Under the pieces are notes generated by a model, which saw only the letters and a list, made by a program, of their open reading frames with translations, searched no databases and was not told the DNA's origin. The translations under genes were made by a program, and so were the position numbers. A stretch of DNA of 64,000 nucleotides from Cyclobacteriaceae bacterium (GTDB taxonomy: Bacteria; Bacteroidota; Bacteroidia; Cytophagales; Cyclobacteriaceae), in contig CATQIH010000020.1 of assembly GCA_958296015.1 (NCBI GenBank), forward strand, positions 62,001 to 126,000, written 5' to 3'. The first letter of the stretch is position 1, and each line of letters starts with the position of its first letter. Shown here piece by piece: positions 17,460 to 27,260 of the stretch.

Positions 17460-20400
17460 ATGAGCTTAGCAAAAGGCATCGGTATATGGCTTCTTATGTT
17501 TTTATGGATTGGGTCGTCGGCACAAAGTAATTTTTGTGCTATTCCTCCTGCTCCCAAACCCATTGGTGTTACTCAACCAGATGGGAGTTTTTTGAGGGTA
17601 GTAGTGAAGGGAAACCCTGTGCTGCACTGGTTAGAGACTACGGACGGATACACGATAGTTAAAAACAAAGTAGGTATTTTTGAATACGCACGCAAGCAGG
17701 GCGATCAGTTGGTTCCTAGTGGTATTAAGGCAGCAGATGCTAATCAGGAACTCCAATCAGCAAATATCCAGAAGCACCTCAGGCCAGCAGGAGATATGGC
17801 GGCACTTCTGCGTAAAAGCATGGGTGCGAAGCAAAGCCAGAGCGCGCGCACCGGCGCATCGGCAATGGCAGAAATGCCATCATCCGGTAACCTGAATATT
17901 TTATGCATTTTGATAGAATATCCTGATCTTCCGCATTCCTTTTCTCAAAAAAAGTTTGCTCAACTAATGAATGGACCTATACCAGACGGTAATATGTCTA
18001 TGGCAGATTTTTATAAGAAAAGTAGTTTCGGAAAGCTTAACCTAAAGATTGATGTGGCAGGTTGGTACAAAGCAAAAGATAAATTTGCCGCCTATGGTGA
18101 TGAAGGCTTAAAATCTGGGGGCACATTGGTAGCGGAGGCTGTAGAAGCTGCCAGCAAAGCAGGTGTGGATTTTAACCGCTACGACAACAATAAAGATGGC
18201 GTAGTAGACGGTATTATCGTGATACATTCCGGCCCCGGAGGAGAAGAAAGTGCTTCCTCACAGTATGTCTGGTCTCACATGTCTTATGTTTCAGAGCCTG
18301 CGGGAGGTGTGTATGTAGAACCTTATATTGTCACACCGGAAACCCGCAATAGTGGGTATGGTAGAAATGGTATGGTAGGGTTGGGAATCTTTGCGCATGA
18401 ATTTGGGCATCTGTTAGGGTTACCGGATCTCTACGACACCAGCGAAAATAGTGAGGGTATAGGAGAGTGGGGGCTGATGGGAAGCGGCAACTGGGTAGGT
18501 ATGGAAAATAGCCCGGCTGGTTTTACTGCCTGGTCTAAAGAACAAATGGGCTGGATCAAACCCAAAGATATTACCAGTGAATTTAAAGAGTTTGGCCTGA
18601 ATGCTGCCAGTGAAAACGCAGAAGCCTACAGAATTAATACGGCTAATCCTAATGAATATTTCTTGCTGGAAAACCGCCAGTTTGTAGGTATCGACAAAGA
18701 ACTTAACGGCCATGGCCTGGCCATCTGGCATATCAATACACAGAAGACCAGCCTGTATCCCGGCGATAATTCTGTGAATGCCGATCCTTCCAATAAGGGC
18801 GTGGGTTTGCAAGAAGCAGATGGCAGCTACGACCTTGACAATAGTTACAACCGTGGAGATAATTCCGATTTGTATCCGGCAGGTTATTACAAACTTTCTT
18901 TGTTTGACTATAGCACAAAACCCAGTTCGGATTTGAATGAGAAGTACGATGCCTCTAAAGCAACAGGGATCAGTATTGGTAACGTACAGGAGAAGGATAA
19001 CCGCGTGACTTTTACTTACAAAAAACAGAATACCAGCAGTGGTAACGACTGTAACGATGCAGCAATAGCGATTGCTGGAAGAAACTTTACACCAAAGCTG
19101 GACTATTACTTTACTTACACCATGCCCGAGAGTGGTACCTTATCGCTTAGTGTCGATGATCCGGCCCTGGTAGTAGGCGGCACTGTATATAGATCGTGCG
19201 AAGAGGTAGACAGCGGTGATGGGGACTATCTGTATCTGGATGGCGGCAACAGATCGGAAAAAACGTATAAAGTGGGCTTTGTGGAAAAAGGAACTACCTA
19301 TGTCTTCCAGTGGGAATACAACCTGAAGGGAGATGTAGACGGTGTGGAAAGCTTCTACTTTGATCTGAATGTAGAAACGGACGGTGTGGCTGTTAAAGAT
19401 TCGCTGGCCCTGGTAGCTATGTACAATCAGATGGGGGGCAAAGATTGGAGCAACCAAGAAAACTGGCTCAAAAAACCTGTCGCTTCCTGGAGCGGGGTAT
19501 CTGTTAGCAAAGGGCGTGTGGTGTCTTTGACTTTACCAGAACTGCAAAAGAGTTTTCCAGAGGAATTTTACGATCTAACTGCTCTGGAGGCCCTCAGCCT
19601 GCAAAGCAGCGATAGCCTGACAGGCTTGCTAGACGAACGAGTAGGTAACTTTATCAACCTGGAGGATATTTCTATTAATACGCAGGGGTTGGAGATCAAT
19701 TTTATCAGCAAACTGGATGGTACGCTGGCCAAACTGAAAAACCTCAATATTGTCGCCTATAAAGTAAATGGTTCGCTTCCGGCGAGTATCAGCAACATGA
19801 AATTGCTGGAAAACCTGTCCATACAGGCGCAGTCATTCAAAAGTGCCATTCCTGCTAATATTGGTAAGATTCCAAACTTAGTTTCTTTAGCATTGGTGGG
19901 TAACCTATCGGGGGCTATCCCGGAGAGCCTGTCTGAGGCTAAAAAGCTCAAGTTTCTGGATCTATCTTTTAACCAGCTTTCAGGCCCTATCCCCGCTTCA
20001 TTGTCAAAACTCAATAAGCTGGAGTACCTGAACGTGCAATCCAACCAGCTTACAGGCAACATACCGGCAGAGATATTCAACTTACCGTATCTGACTTCCT
20101 TTTATGCTGACCACAACCAATTGGAAAGTATTCCCGAAAACCTGTTTGCTTCGGCATCTTTAGAGTTCGTTGATATTAGCTATAACAATATCAGTGGTAG
20201 CCTGCCCAGCAGTGCTTCAGGCAAAAATATCATGGATATGTATGCCTACCTGAACAATAATAAGCTGACAGGTGCCGTACCGGTTGCCATAGAGAAGATT
20301 TCGTTTGCATATCTGGATGTATCCAACAACCAACTGGAAGGTACGCTCCCGCAAATATCCTACACGGACGGTCTGGACATCAGCGATAACAATTTCACCG

Positions 20401-22844
20401 GACTACCCGATTTAAATCCGAGTGACGATTATTCTTATCAATCGCTATATTGCAGGCGCAACAAATTAAGCTTTGATGATATTGTTCCCAACTTGCCCCT
20501 GCTCTTATGTGGTGATTGTGAATATGGAGAGCAAGCTGGTACCGAACAATACAGTCAGTTTGACCCGCAGGATTCTGTAGATCTCAAGGTATCTGAAGCT
20601 ATTGGAAACGGTGATAGCTATACCATAGCACTGGATATAGACAAAGATATAAAAGATAATACCTATGCGTGGTACAGAAACGGCAAACTGGTGGAGACGA
20701 TCAACAAGAATGAGTTGCTAATAGAAAATTTTACAGCCGAACAGGCGGGTAAATACTATTGCCTGATATCGAACGCCAGAATCAAAGGTTTTAATCTTTA
20801 TTATGGCGGCATTGCGCTATCTATAAAAGACGATAAGCAGGATCAGCAGATTACGCTTGTGGCTGTTAGTGGCAAAAGGTACAATGATGCTTCTTTTAGA
20901 TTAGAGACAACAACCAACGGTGCTACAGATATTGCCTATAAGGTGATAGAGGGCCCGGTACAGATGGCAAAAGATACTGTAATGATTGAGGGCACAGGCA
21001 ACGTAAAGATCAGAGCCTATCATCCGGGTAACGCTACCTATAACCCCGCTGAAGCATTTGTGGAGTTCAACATTGCCAAAGCAGACCAGCAGATTGTTTA
21101 TACACAGCCAGAGAGCATTATTTATGGTCAGGATGAGTTTTTGCTGGATATATCGTCCAGTAGCAGCCTGCCGGTTCTGCTCACGTTGCAAAAGGGCAAC
21201 ATAACACTTGATGGCAAACTGATTACCATATCAGGAGCCGGAGAAGTATCAATTATGGCCAGCCAGGAGGGTAACAGTAACTATGATGCCGCTGATGCTG
21301 TGGAAATTACTTTCAATGTGGCTAAAGCCAGTCAGCAGATTAGCATGGATACTATAGGAGATCAGATATTTGGTGCACCTACTTTTCCGGTGAATGCTGT
21401 CTCCAGCCAGAAACTGCCGGTTACGTTGGAGGCTCTTACAGGTAATATCAAAGTGGACAGTAACAAAATCACCATTCTGGGTGCAGGGCCAGCAGGTTTC
21501 AAAGCCATACAACCTGGCAATGAAGACATTGAGGCGGCAGAAGAAGTAGTGGTGAATTTTAATGTAGCCAAAGGCAAGCAAACCCTTTATTTCCAGCAGA
21601 TTTCTGATCAGGTAGTGGGTACACCGCCTTTTGAGCTTCAGGCGTATAGCAACAAAGAATTGCCTGTATCTTATGAGATTGTAGATGGAAAGGAGTACAT
21701 CAGTCTTGTAAATAACCAGGTAACCGTACTGAAACCTGGCTCGGTATATATTGAAGCTTACCAGGAAGGCACCGAAAACTATGAAGCAGCAGAGCCTATG
21801 GTGCGTGGGTTTACCGTGATAGATACCACCAAACAGCCGCAAACGCTCATCATACAGACCGAAATCCCCGATACAGTAACCCTAAATGGCCAGCAAAGCT
21901 ATGAGTTTGAGGTGGGGGCTTCCAGTGAGCTGCTACCTGATGTGCAGATAGAAGGTCCGGCAAATTATGATGGAAAAACCCTGACATTTCAGGGAGAAGG
22001 TAGTGTAAAAGTGATCGTTTCGCAGCAGGGCAATGACGACTTCAATGCAGCACCTACGGTAGTCAAAGAATACCTGGCACTTGGTGAACACAATGCTGCA
22101 AAAGCCCAGCAAAAGCTTTCTTATCAGGCGATAGGCAACAAGGTATATGGTGCGGCTCCTTTTGTTATAGAAGCAACGGCTTCTTCAGCACTACCTTTAA
22201 GCTATACTGTCCAGGGTCCGGCTGAAGTAGACGGCAACCAGGTGACTATTACGGGTGTAGGTACAGTAACAATTGGGTTCTTTCAGGCTGGAAACGATAC
22301 GTTTCATCCTACCGATACTACCGTTGTTAGTTTTGAAGTGGCACAGGCACCTCAGGCTATTGACTTTGAAGTAGAGCCTATCAATGATACTGTTTTCTAT
22401 TTGTCTGCTAAAAGCAGTGCCCAGCTACCGGTAGCTTATAGTGTAGCAAACGGTGTTGGCTATATCAGCAGCGACACCTTATATGTAAACGAAAACGGTA
22501 AGGTCACTATCACTGCATCGCAGCCGGGAAACATCAATTACCTGGCAGCACCTTCTGTAGATCGTACGGTGGAAGTGAAAATAGTGACCGGCCTGGCAGA
22601 CGATATTATCAGCCTGATCAGCATCTATCCAAATCCGTCGTCAAGTGTCTTCTACCTGGAAGCAGAAGGTATGGCGATGGATACCCATGTGTATGTGTAC
22701 AGCACAGATGGCAGAAAAATATCGAAGAAAGCCTGGAAAGGAAAATTAACAGACATAGATTTGAGTAATCAGCCTGAAGGTGTTTATTTTGTGCGATTCT
22801 ACCACGAAGATCAGTGGTTTAACTTACGCCTGGTTCATAACTAA
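17460..22844 (+). CDS. Secreted M6-family metalloprotease with leucine-rich repeats and T9SS sorting domain
   Basis: 1794 residues, in order: signal peptide (1-21, ends GSSAQ); propeptide-like region (about 30-130); M6 (immune inhibitor A-like) metalloprotease domain (about 140-520) with the zinc motif HEFGHLLGLPDLYD starting at residue 313; a sandwich domain (about 525-640); leucine-rich repeats (about 648-1017) that open with the cap ALVAMYNQMGGKDW and carry plant-type NxLxGxIP patterns; an Ig-like domain (about 1035-1125, YYCLIS); seven tandem repeats of about 80 residues (1128-1710); and a type A sorting domain (about 1715-1794: ISIYPNPSS, GVYFVRF). It should be exported across the outer membrane and kept on the cell surface or released. 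The substrate is unknown. holA starts 13 bases downstream, so read-through is probable. Confidence 0.92.
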   Translation: MSLAKGIGIWLLMFLWIGSSAQSNFCAIPPAPKPIGVTQPDGSFLRVVVKGNPVLHWLETTDGYTIVKNKVGIFEYARKQGDQLVPSGIKAADANQELQSANIQKHLRPAGDMAALLRKSMGAKQSQSARTGASAMAEMPSSGNLNILCILIEYPDLPHSFSQKKFAQLMNGPIPDGNMSMADFYKKSSFGKLNLKIDVAGWYKAKDKFAAYGDEGLKSGGTLVAEAVEAASKAGVDFNRYDNNKDGVVDGIIVIHSGPGGEESASSQYVWSHMSYVSEPAGGVYVEPYIVTPETRNSGYGRNGMVGLGIFAHEFGHLLGLPDLYDTSENSEGIGEWGLMGSGNWVGMENSPAGFTAWSKEQMGWIKPKDITSEFKEFGLNAASENAEAYRINTANPNEYFLLENRQFVGIDKELNGHGLAIWHINTQKTSLYPGDNSVNADPSNKGVGLQEADGSYDLDNSYNRGDNSDLYPAGYYKLSLFDYSTKPSSDLNEKYDASKATGISIGNVQEKDNRVTFTYKKQNTSSGNDCNDAAIAIAGRNFTPKLDYYFTYTMPESGTLSLSVDDPALVVGGTVYRSCEEVDSGDGDYLYLDGGNRSEKTYKVGFVEKGTTYVFQWEYNLKGDVDGVESFYFDLNVETDGVAVKDSLALVAMYNQMGGKDWSNQENWLKKPVASWSGVSVSKGRVVSLTLPELQKSFPEEFYDLTALEALSLQSSDSLTGLLDERVGNFINLEDISINTQGLEINFISKLDGTLAKLKNLNIVAYKVNGSLPASISNMKLLENLSIQAQSFKSAIPANIGKIPNLVSLALVGNLSGAIPESLSEAKKLKFLDLSFNQLSGPIPASLSKLNKLEYLNVQSNQLTGNIPAEIFNLPYLTSFYADHNQLESIPENLFASASLEFVDISYNNISGSLPSSASGKNIMDMYAYLNNNKLTGAVPVAIEKISFAYLDVSNNQLEGTLPQISYTDGLDISDNNFTGLPDLNPSDDYSYQSLYCRRNKLSFDDIVPNLPLLLCGDCEYGEQAGTEQYSQFDPQDSVDLKVSEAIGNGDSYTIALDIDKDIKDNTYAWYRNGKLVETINKNELLIENFTAEQAGKYYCLISNARIKGFNLYYGGIALSIKDDKQDQQITLVAVSGKRYNDASFRLETTTNGATDIAYKVIEGPVQMAKDTVMIEGTGNVKIRAYHPGNATYNPAEAFVEFNIAKADQQIVYTQPESIIYGQDEFLLDISSSSSLPVLLTLQKGNITLDGKLITISGAGEVSIMASQEGNSNYDAADAVEITFNVAKASQQISMDTIGDQIFGAPTFPVNAVSSQKLPVTLEALTGNIKVDSNKITILGAGPAGFKAIQPGNEDIEAAEEVVVNFNVAKGKQTLYFQQISDQVVGTPPFELQAYSNKELPVSYEIVDGKEYISLVNNQVTVLKPGSVYIEAYQEGTENYEAAEPMVRGFTVIDTTKQPQTLIIQTEIPDTVTLNGQQSYEFEVGASSELLPDVQIEGPANYDGKTLTFQGEGSVKVIVSQQGNDDFNAAPTVVKEYLALGEHNAAKAQQKLSYQAIGNKVYGAAPFVIEATASSALPLSYTVQGPAEVDGNQVTITGVGTVTIGFFQAGNDTFHPTDTTVVSFEVAQAPQAIDFEVEPINDTVFYLSAKSSAQLPVAYSVANGVGYISSDTLYVNENGKVTITASQPGNINYLAAPSVDRTVEVKIVTGLADDIISLISIYPNPSSSVFYLEAEGMAMDTHVYVYSTDGRKISKKAWKGKLTDIDLSNQPEGVYFVRFYHEDQWFNLRLVHN
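20841..22590 (+). repeat. Seven tandem sandwich repeats within the M6 protease
   Basis: Seven diverged units of about 80 residues. Each begins with Q-Q-(I/L) and a strand, then a Y/F-G-x-x-x-F segment, S-S-x-x-LPV, a G-x-(V/I)-T-I-x-G-x-G stretch and A-x-Q-x-G-N-x-x-(Y/F)-x-A-A, and ends in an F-x-V-A-K-A-like linker. They are not identical at DNA level, so this is an old protein-level array of bacterial Ig-like folds, probably a stalk. Confidence 0.85.
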
Positions 22845-22857
22845 GCACGCAAAACAC

Positions 22858-23889
22858 ATGGCACAGCAACCCGATCAGGTTCTTCAGAATCTCAAACAAC
22901 AGCGGTATGCACCTGTCTACTTTTTGCAGGGAGAGGAAGCCTACTACATAGATCAACTTGCTAATTATATAGAAGAACATACGCTGTCGGAGAGTGAAAA
23001 GGGCTTCAACCAACTGGTGATGTACGGTAAGGATGTTGACATGAGTGCCATCATCACTAATGCCAAGCGCTATCCGATGATGTCCGACCGGCAGGTAGTT
23101 ATGATCAAAGAAGCGCAGGAAATACAAAGCTTTAATACTCAGGCAGGGCAGCTGATGTTAGAAAACTATGTTAAAAACCCATTGCCTTCTACCATCCTGG
23201 TGTTTTGCTACAAATACAAAACCCTGGACGGGCGCAAGGCACTGGGCAAAACCATCGATAAATTTGCTGTACTGGTCAATGCCAACAAGCTTTATGACAA
23301 CCAGGTACCGGAGTGGATTATCAGATACGCCAAACATCGTGGCTTTGCCATAGATAATCATGCTGTGCAACTACTGGCCGACTATATTGGCAACAACCTC
23401 CAGCGACTGGCCAACGAGATAGAGAAGATTCTGGTCAATTTCAAAAAGGATGATCCCAGCAGGTTAATTGATCCCGATCATGTGCAGAAGTATGTAGGCA
23501 TCAGCAAAGAATACAATGTGTTTGAACTACAGAAATCACTGGCGATCAAAGATGTGTTGAAAGCCAACCAGATTGCCTACTATTTTGAAGCCAACCTGAA
23601 GGCCAATCCTATCATTCCGGTGGTCGCACTGCTATTTACTTTTTTCAGCAAACTGCTGCTGGTGCATCACACCTCTGACAAATCTGAGCGAGGTCTGGCG
23701 GGTATCCTGAAAGTCAACCCTTTCTTTGTTAAAGAATACCGGGCGGCTGCCGCAAACTATCCGTTGCAGAAGGTTGTTCAGAATATTCATCACCTGCGGG
23801 TGGCAGACATGCACGCCAAAGGTATTGATAATACGGGTGGCAGCGACGCACAAATTTTGAAAGAGCTGGTTTTCAAGCTGCTTCACTAA
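22858..23889 (+). CDS. holA: DNA polymerase III subunit delta
   Basis: Clamp-loader subunit that opens the sliding clamp. 343 residues. ATG at 22858 was chosen over an upstream in-frame start inside the protease gene, because VYFLQGEEAYYIDQLANYIEEH, the family's N-terminal segment, follows directly. Further family segments: RYPMMSDRQVVMIKEAQE (about 64-81), a middle part with YIGNNLQRLANEIEKILVN, and a helical C-terminal collar domain with KEYNVFELQKSL. No intact Walker motif, as is normal for delta. It follows the protease gene by 13 bases and may depend on its transcription. Confidence 0.93.
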   Translation: MAQQPDQVLQNLKQQRYAPVYFLQGEEAYYIDQLANYIEEHTLSESEKGFNQLVMYGKDVDMSAIITNAKRYPMMSDRQVVMIKEAQEIQSFNTQAGQLMLENYVKNPLPSTILVFCYKYKTLDGRKALGKTIDKFAVLVNANKLYDNQVPEWIIRYAKHRGFAIDNHAVQLLADYIGNNLQRLANEIEKILVNFKKDDPSRLIDPDHVQKYVGISKEYNVFELQKSLAIKDVLKANQIAYYFEANLKANPIIPVVALLFTFFSKLLLVHHTSDKSERGLAGILKVNPFFVKEYRAAAANYPLQKVVQNIHHLRVADMHAKGIDNTGGSDAQILKELVFKLLH

Positions 23890-23924
23890 CATCATTGACA
23901 AGATAGCACAACACAAATAGCAAA

Positions 23925-23957
23925 TTGATTTTTGGCACTTTCACTCAGGTACATCTG
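23925..23957 (+). promoter_or_regulatory. Weak candidate promoter of the TPR gene
   Basis: TTG at 23925-23927, 22-base spacer and TACATCTG at 23950-23957, one mismatch from TAnnTTTG. It lies in the 112-base gap after holA. Confidence 0.3.
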
Positions 23958-24001
23958 CCCAATTTTTAAACACACACAACGTTAAGTAAAAAACACGACA
24001 T

Positions 24002-27000
24002 ATGCCTAGAATACTAATTATCCTCACCATACTTTTATTGCCTCAGTGGCTGCTGGCACAGCGTTATGTTTCTGATGCCGAGCCTATTGCCTATTTCCAA
24101 AGCGGCATGGACCTGCTGGATAAGCAAAAATACAGTGCTGCCCGGCAGGAATTTGAAACGTATCTGGAGAAAGCCGGTCGGAGTTCGCTGGCTACCGAAG
24201 CAGAATATTATGTAGCTTATACAGCCCTGCTCACCTACAATGCCGATGGAGAAGCCAGGTTGTCCGACTTCATCAAAAACCACGCTGCGCATCCCAAAGC
24301 ACTCCGGGCCAATTATGAATTGGGTAATTTTTATTTCAGGGATAATAATTACAAAAAGACGATAGCCTACCTTGAGAAAGCGGATGAATATAGCCTTACT
24401 CAGGAAGAAAGAGATATGCGTAACTTTAAGCTGGGCTACGCCTATCTGGCGCAGAAACAGTTTGACCAGTCTAAACCGTATTTTGATCAGGTAAAGACTA
24501 AGCCCGGCAGCTACAACGGTGCTGCCAATTACTATGCTGGCTACATCAGTTTCAGAAATGGTAACTATGCAGAAGCCCTCAGCGATCTTAGGAAAGCCGG
24601 ACAGGAAGAATCATATGCTGAAAACGTGCCTTTTCTGATCGCCAGCATTTATTATAAACAAAAGAAATACGACGAACTGATCAGCTATGGGGAAAAAGCC
24701 CTGGTTGAAAAAAACGCCAAGAATCTGGCCAATATCAACTTATTGCTGGGAGAAGCATACTATGGCAAAAAGGCTTACAACAAAGCCGCGCAGTATTTTG
24801 AGACTTACGCTGCACAGGCCACACCCAGGCCTGAAGAACGGTACCGGATGGCCTTCGCCCAGTACAAGTCAGCCAACAAAACCGCAGCCATTGACAACTT
24901 TAAGCAGATTGCCTCTCAGGATGACTCCATCGGTCAGTTTGCCTCGTACTATCTGGGTGTGTTGTATGTAGATCAGGACAACCAGCCCTTTGCGACCTCT
25001 GCCTTTGAGCGGGCTGCCGATATGAAGTTCGACGAGGATATCCGCGAACAGGCCAGCTTCAACCTGGGTAAAGTGTATTTTGCCAGAGAAGATTTTAGTC
25101 AGGCTATTAAGGCTTTTACAGCATTCAAAGAAGCGTTTCCCAACAGCCGCAATATGGTGGAGGTAAACGACCTGCTAAGCGAATCTTACCTCAATACACA
25201 AAATTACCAGCAAGCGATTGCTTTCATAGAGAGCCTGCCCAACAAAACAGCACAAATCAGAAAAGCATACCAGAAAGTAAGCTTTTTTGCCGGCACACAG
25301 GCATTCAACAATTCGGACTTTTATAAGTCTGTTCAGCTTTTTGATAAATCGCTGGAATACCCGGTAGACCTGGATTTGGTGGTGGGTACTGACTTTTGGA
25401 AAGGGGAAGCTTATTCTACGGGCAAAAAATATGAAGAAGCTGCAAAAGCCTACCAGGACGTATTCGATGTACTGGGCAAGCAGCGGCGACCGGCAGAAGG
25501 CATTACCGCCATGTACCAGCTCAAATCGCATTATGGATTAGGGTATGCGCTTTTTAATACCAAGCAGTATAAAAAGTCTTTGGAGCATTTCCAGGCGTAC
25601 ACGCAGGGCATCCAGCAGCAGTATCCTTCCAATCCGAAAGACAAACTTTTCTATAGCGATGCCATGATCCGTCTGGCAGACTGCTATTATGTCACCAAAT
25701 CGTATGCAAAGGCCATCGATACCTACCAGCAGGCCATCAGCAACAACAATCAGGAAATCAGCTATGCCTACTATCAGATTGGTGTTATCCAGAGTATACA
25801 AGGAAAGACAAAAGATGCCAAGAATTCTTTTGATGTGGTGATCAACCGGTATGCTGACTCACGGTATGCAGATGATGCTGCATTCCAAAAGTCACAGGCT
25901 AACTTCCAGGAAGGTAATTATCAAGAGGCGGTGCAGGGTTTTTCCAAGATCATCAAAGTAGGCACCAACACCAATCTGGTGCCTTATGCATTGCTGCGAA
26001 GGGCCGTGGCCTACACCAACCAGAAGCAATACAAGCTGGCGGCTGCCGATTACAAGCAGATACTGGATAAATATATGGGCCATACTACGGCCAATTCGGC
26101 ACTGCTGGGTTTGCAGGAAGTGATTTCTCTGGGCGGTGGCAGTGCCAGTGAGATGAACGATTATGTAGCCCGCTACCGGGAGGCCAATCCCAACGACCAG
26201 AACCTGGCAAATATAGAGTTTGAGTCGGCCAAGAACCTCTATTTCTCGCAAAAATACGACCTTGCCGTAGAAAAGCTCCTGGAGTTTACCAAAAACTACC
26301 CTAACAACGCCAATACAGATGAAGCCCGGTTCTATGTGGGCGAATCTTTCTACCGAGCCGATCAGACAGATAAAGCCCTGGAGGTGTATTACCAGATTGC
26401 GGCCAAAGGTACTTCTTCGCGCCTGAGCCGGGCTATTCAGCGAATTGCAGAGCTGGAGCAAGCCAAAGGTAGTTACCAGCAGGCTATCACATATTATAAA
26501 AAACTGGAAACTCTTGCCCGCAACAAAAGAGAACAGTTTGAAGCGTGGTCCGGCCTGATGACCTCTTACTTTGAACTGGGCATGAAAGGCAAAGCCCAGA
26601 TGGATTCTGTGGAGATGTATGCCGACCTGATCCTGAAAAAAGGCAACGTCTCAGCCAGGGCAGAAAATATGGCATTGCTCTACAAAGGAAAAGCGGCTTA
26701 CGAGATTGGCGACTACGAACAAGCTACCGATCAGCTGCTCAAGACGCTCAATGCCGCCAAAGATATCTACGGTGCGGAGGCGCAGTACCTGCTGGCAAGC
26801 ATACAATACAAGCAAAAGAAGTATGCTGAATCTATTGAAACGCTGTATGACCTGAACAAGAACTTTTCTTTGTACGAATACTGGCTCGGACGGTCGTTTC
26901 TGCTGATTGCCGATAACTACATTGCGTTGGAAGAAAATTTTCAGGCAAAAGCCACGCTCGAGTCACTGATAGAAAACTCGCCGTTGTCGGATATCGTGAA

Positions 27001-27172
27001 AGAGGCCAAGCAGAAACTCCGGTTGCTCAAAGACGTAACTGCCGAGCAGGAGCGTAAACAGAAAGCACAAGACAGCCTGAAGCAACAAAAGGAGACAGAA
27101 GACGATATTCCTCAAGACAGTGCCGCGCAGGATTCAGTTTCCGGTGCCAAAGCAAAACAGAATAAAAAGTAA
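24002..27172 (+). CDS. Large secreted tetratricopeptide-repeat protein
   Basis: 1056 residues. A signal peptide (1-19, ends WLLAQ) without lipobox cysteine places it in the periplasm or at the inner face of the outer membrane. The mature part is built almost wholly of TPR-like helical hairpins, with recurrent patterns such as A-x-x-x-F-x-x-A, YYxxGxxxFxxGNYxEA and YAKAIDTYQQAI. The last 45 residues are charged and Gln/Asp/Lys-rich (EQERKQKAQDSLKQQ). TPR proteins of this size commonly serve as scaffolds for envelope assembly; a part in type IX secretion or gliding is possible but nothing here proves it. The gene precedes nadD on the same strand. Confidence 0.85.
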   Translation: MPRILIILTILLLPQWLLAQRYVSDAEPIAYFQSGMDLLDKQKYSAARQEFETYLEKAGRSSLATEAEYYVAYTALLTYNADGEARLSDFIKNHAAHPKALRANYELGNFYFRDNNYKKTIAYLEKADEYSLTQEERDMRNFKLGYAYLAQKQFDQSKPYFDQVKTKPGSYNGAANYYAGYISFRNGNYAEALSDLRKAGQEESYAENVPFLIASIYYKQKKYDELISYGEKALVEKNAKNLANINLLLGEAYYGKKAYNKAAQYFETYAAQATPRPEERYRMAFAQYKSANKTAAIDNFKQIASQDDSIGQFASYYLGVLYVDQDNQPFATSAFERAADMKFDEDIREQASFNLGKVYFAREDFSQAIKAFTAFKEAFPNSRNMVEVNDLLSESYLNTQNYQQAIAFIESLPNKTAQIRKAYQKVSFFAGTQAFNNSDFYKSVQLFDKSLEYPVDLDLVVGTDFWKGEAYSTGKKYEEAAKAYQDVFDVLGKQRRPAEGITAMYQLKSHYGLGYALFNTKQYKKSLEHFQAYTQGIQQQYPSNPKDKLFYSDAMIRLADCYYVTKSYAKAIDTYQQAISNNNQEISYAYYQIGVIQSIQGKTKDAKNSFDVVINRYADSRYADDAAFQKSQANFQEGNYQEAVQGFSKIIKVGTNTNLVPYALLRRAVAYTNQKQYKLAAADYKQILDKYMGHTTANSALLGLQEVISLGGGSASEMNDYVARYREANPNDQNLANIEFESAKNLYFSQKYDLAVEKLLEFTKNYPNNANTDEARFYVGESFYRADQTDKALEVYYQIAAKGTSSRLSRAIQRIAELEQAKGSYQQAITYYKKLETLARNKREQFEAWSGLMTSYFELGMKGKAQMDSVEMYADLILKKGNVSARAENMALLYKGKAAYEIGDYEQATDQLLKTLNAAKDIYGAEAQYLLASIQYKQKKYAESIETLYDLNKNFSLYEYWLGRSFLLIADNYIALEENFQAKATLESLIENSPLSDIVKEAKQKLRLLKDVTAEQERKQKAQDSLKQQKETEDDIPQDSAAQDSVSGAKAKQNKK

Positions 27173-27260
27173 GAACTGATATAGCGCAGGTAATTTGGCC
27201 AACATGTAGGGATATTGTTGTATCAGACGCATTGTTTGTATTCTTAATCTATCATTCATT

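Noticed and set aside
21249-21842. 197-codon open frame opposite the repeats of the M6 protease
   Set aside because: Antisense shadow in a repetitive region, without signal or domain.
20841-22590. Possible DNA-level tandem repeat or CRISPR-like periodicity in the M6 gene
   Set aside because: The units are similar only in protein sequence, have no identical direct repeats with spacers, and lie within one coding frame.
25892-26461. 189-codon open frame opposite the TPR gene
   Set aside because: Antisense shadow; the TPR pattern on the + strand is continuous and accounts for the sequence.
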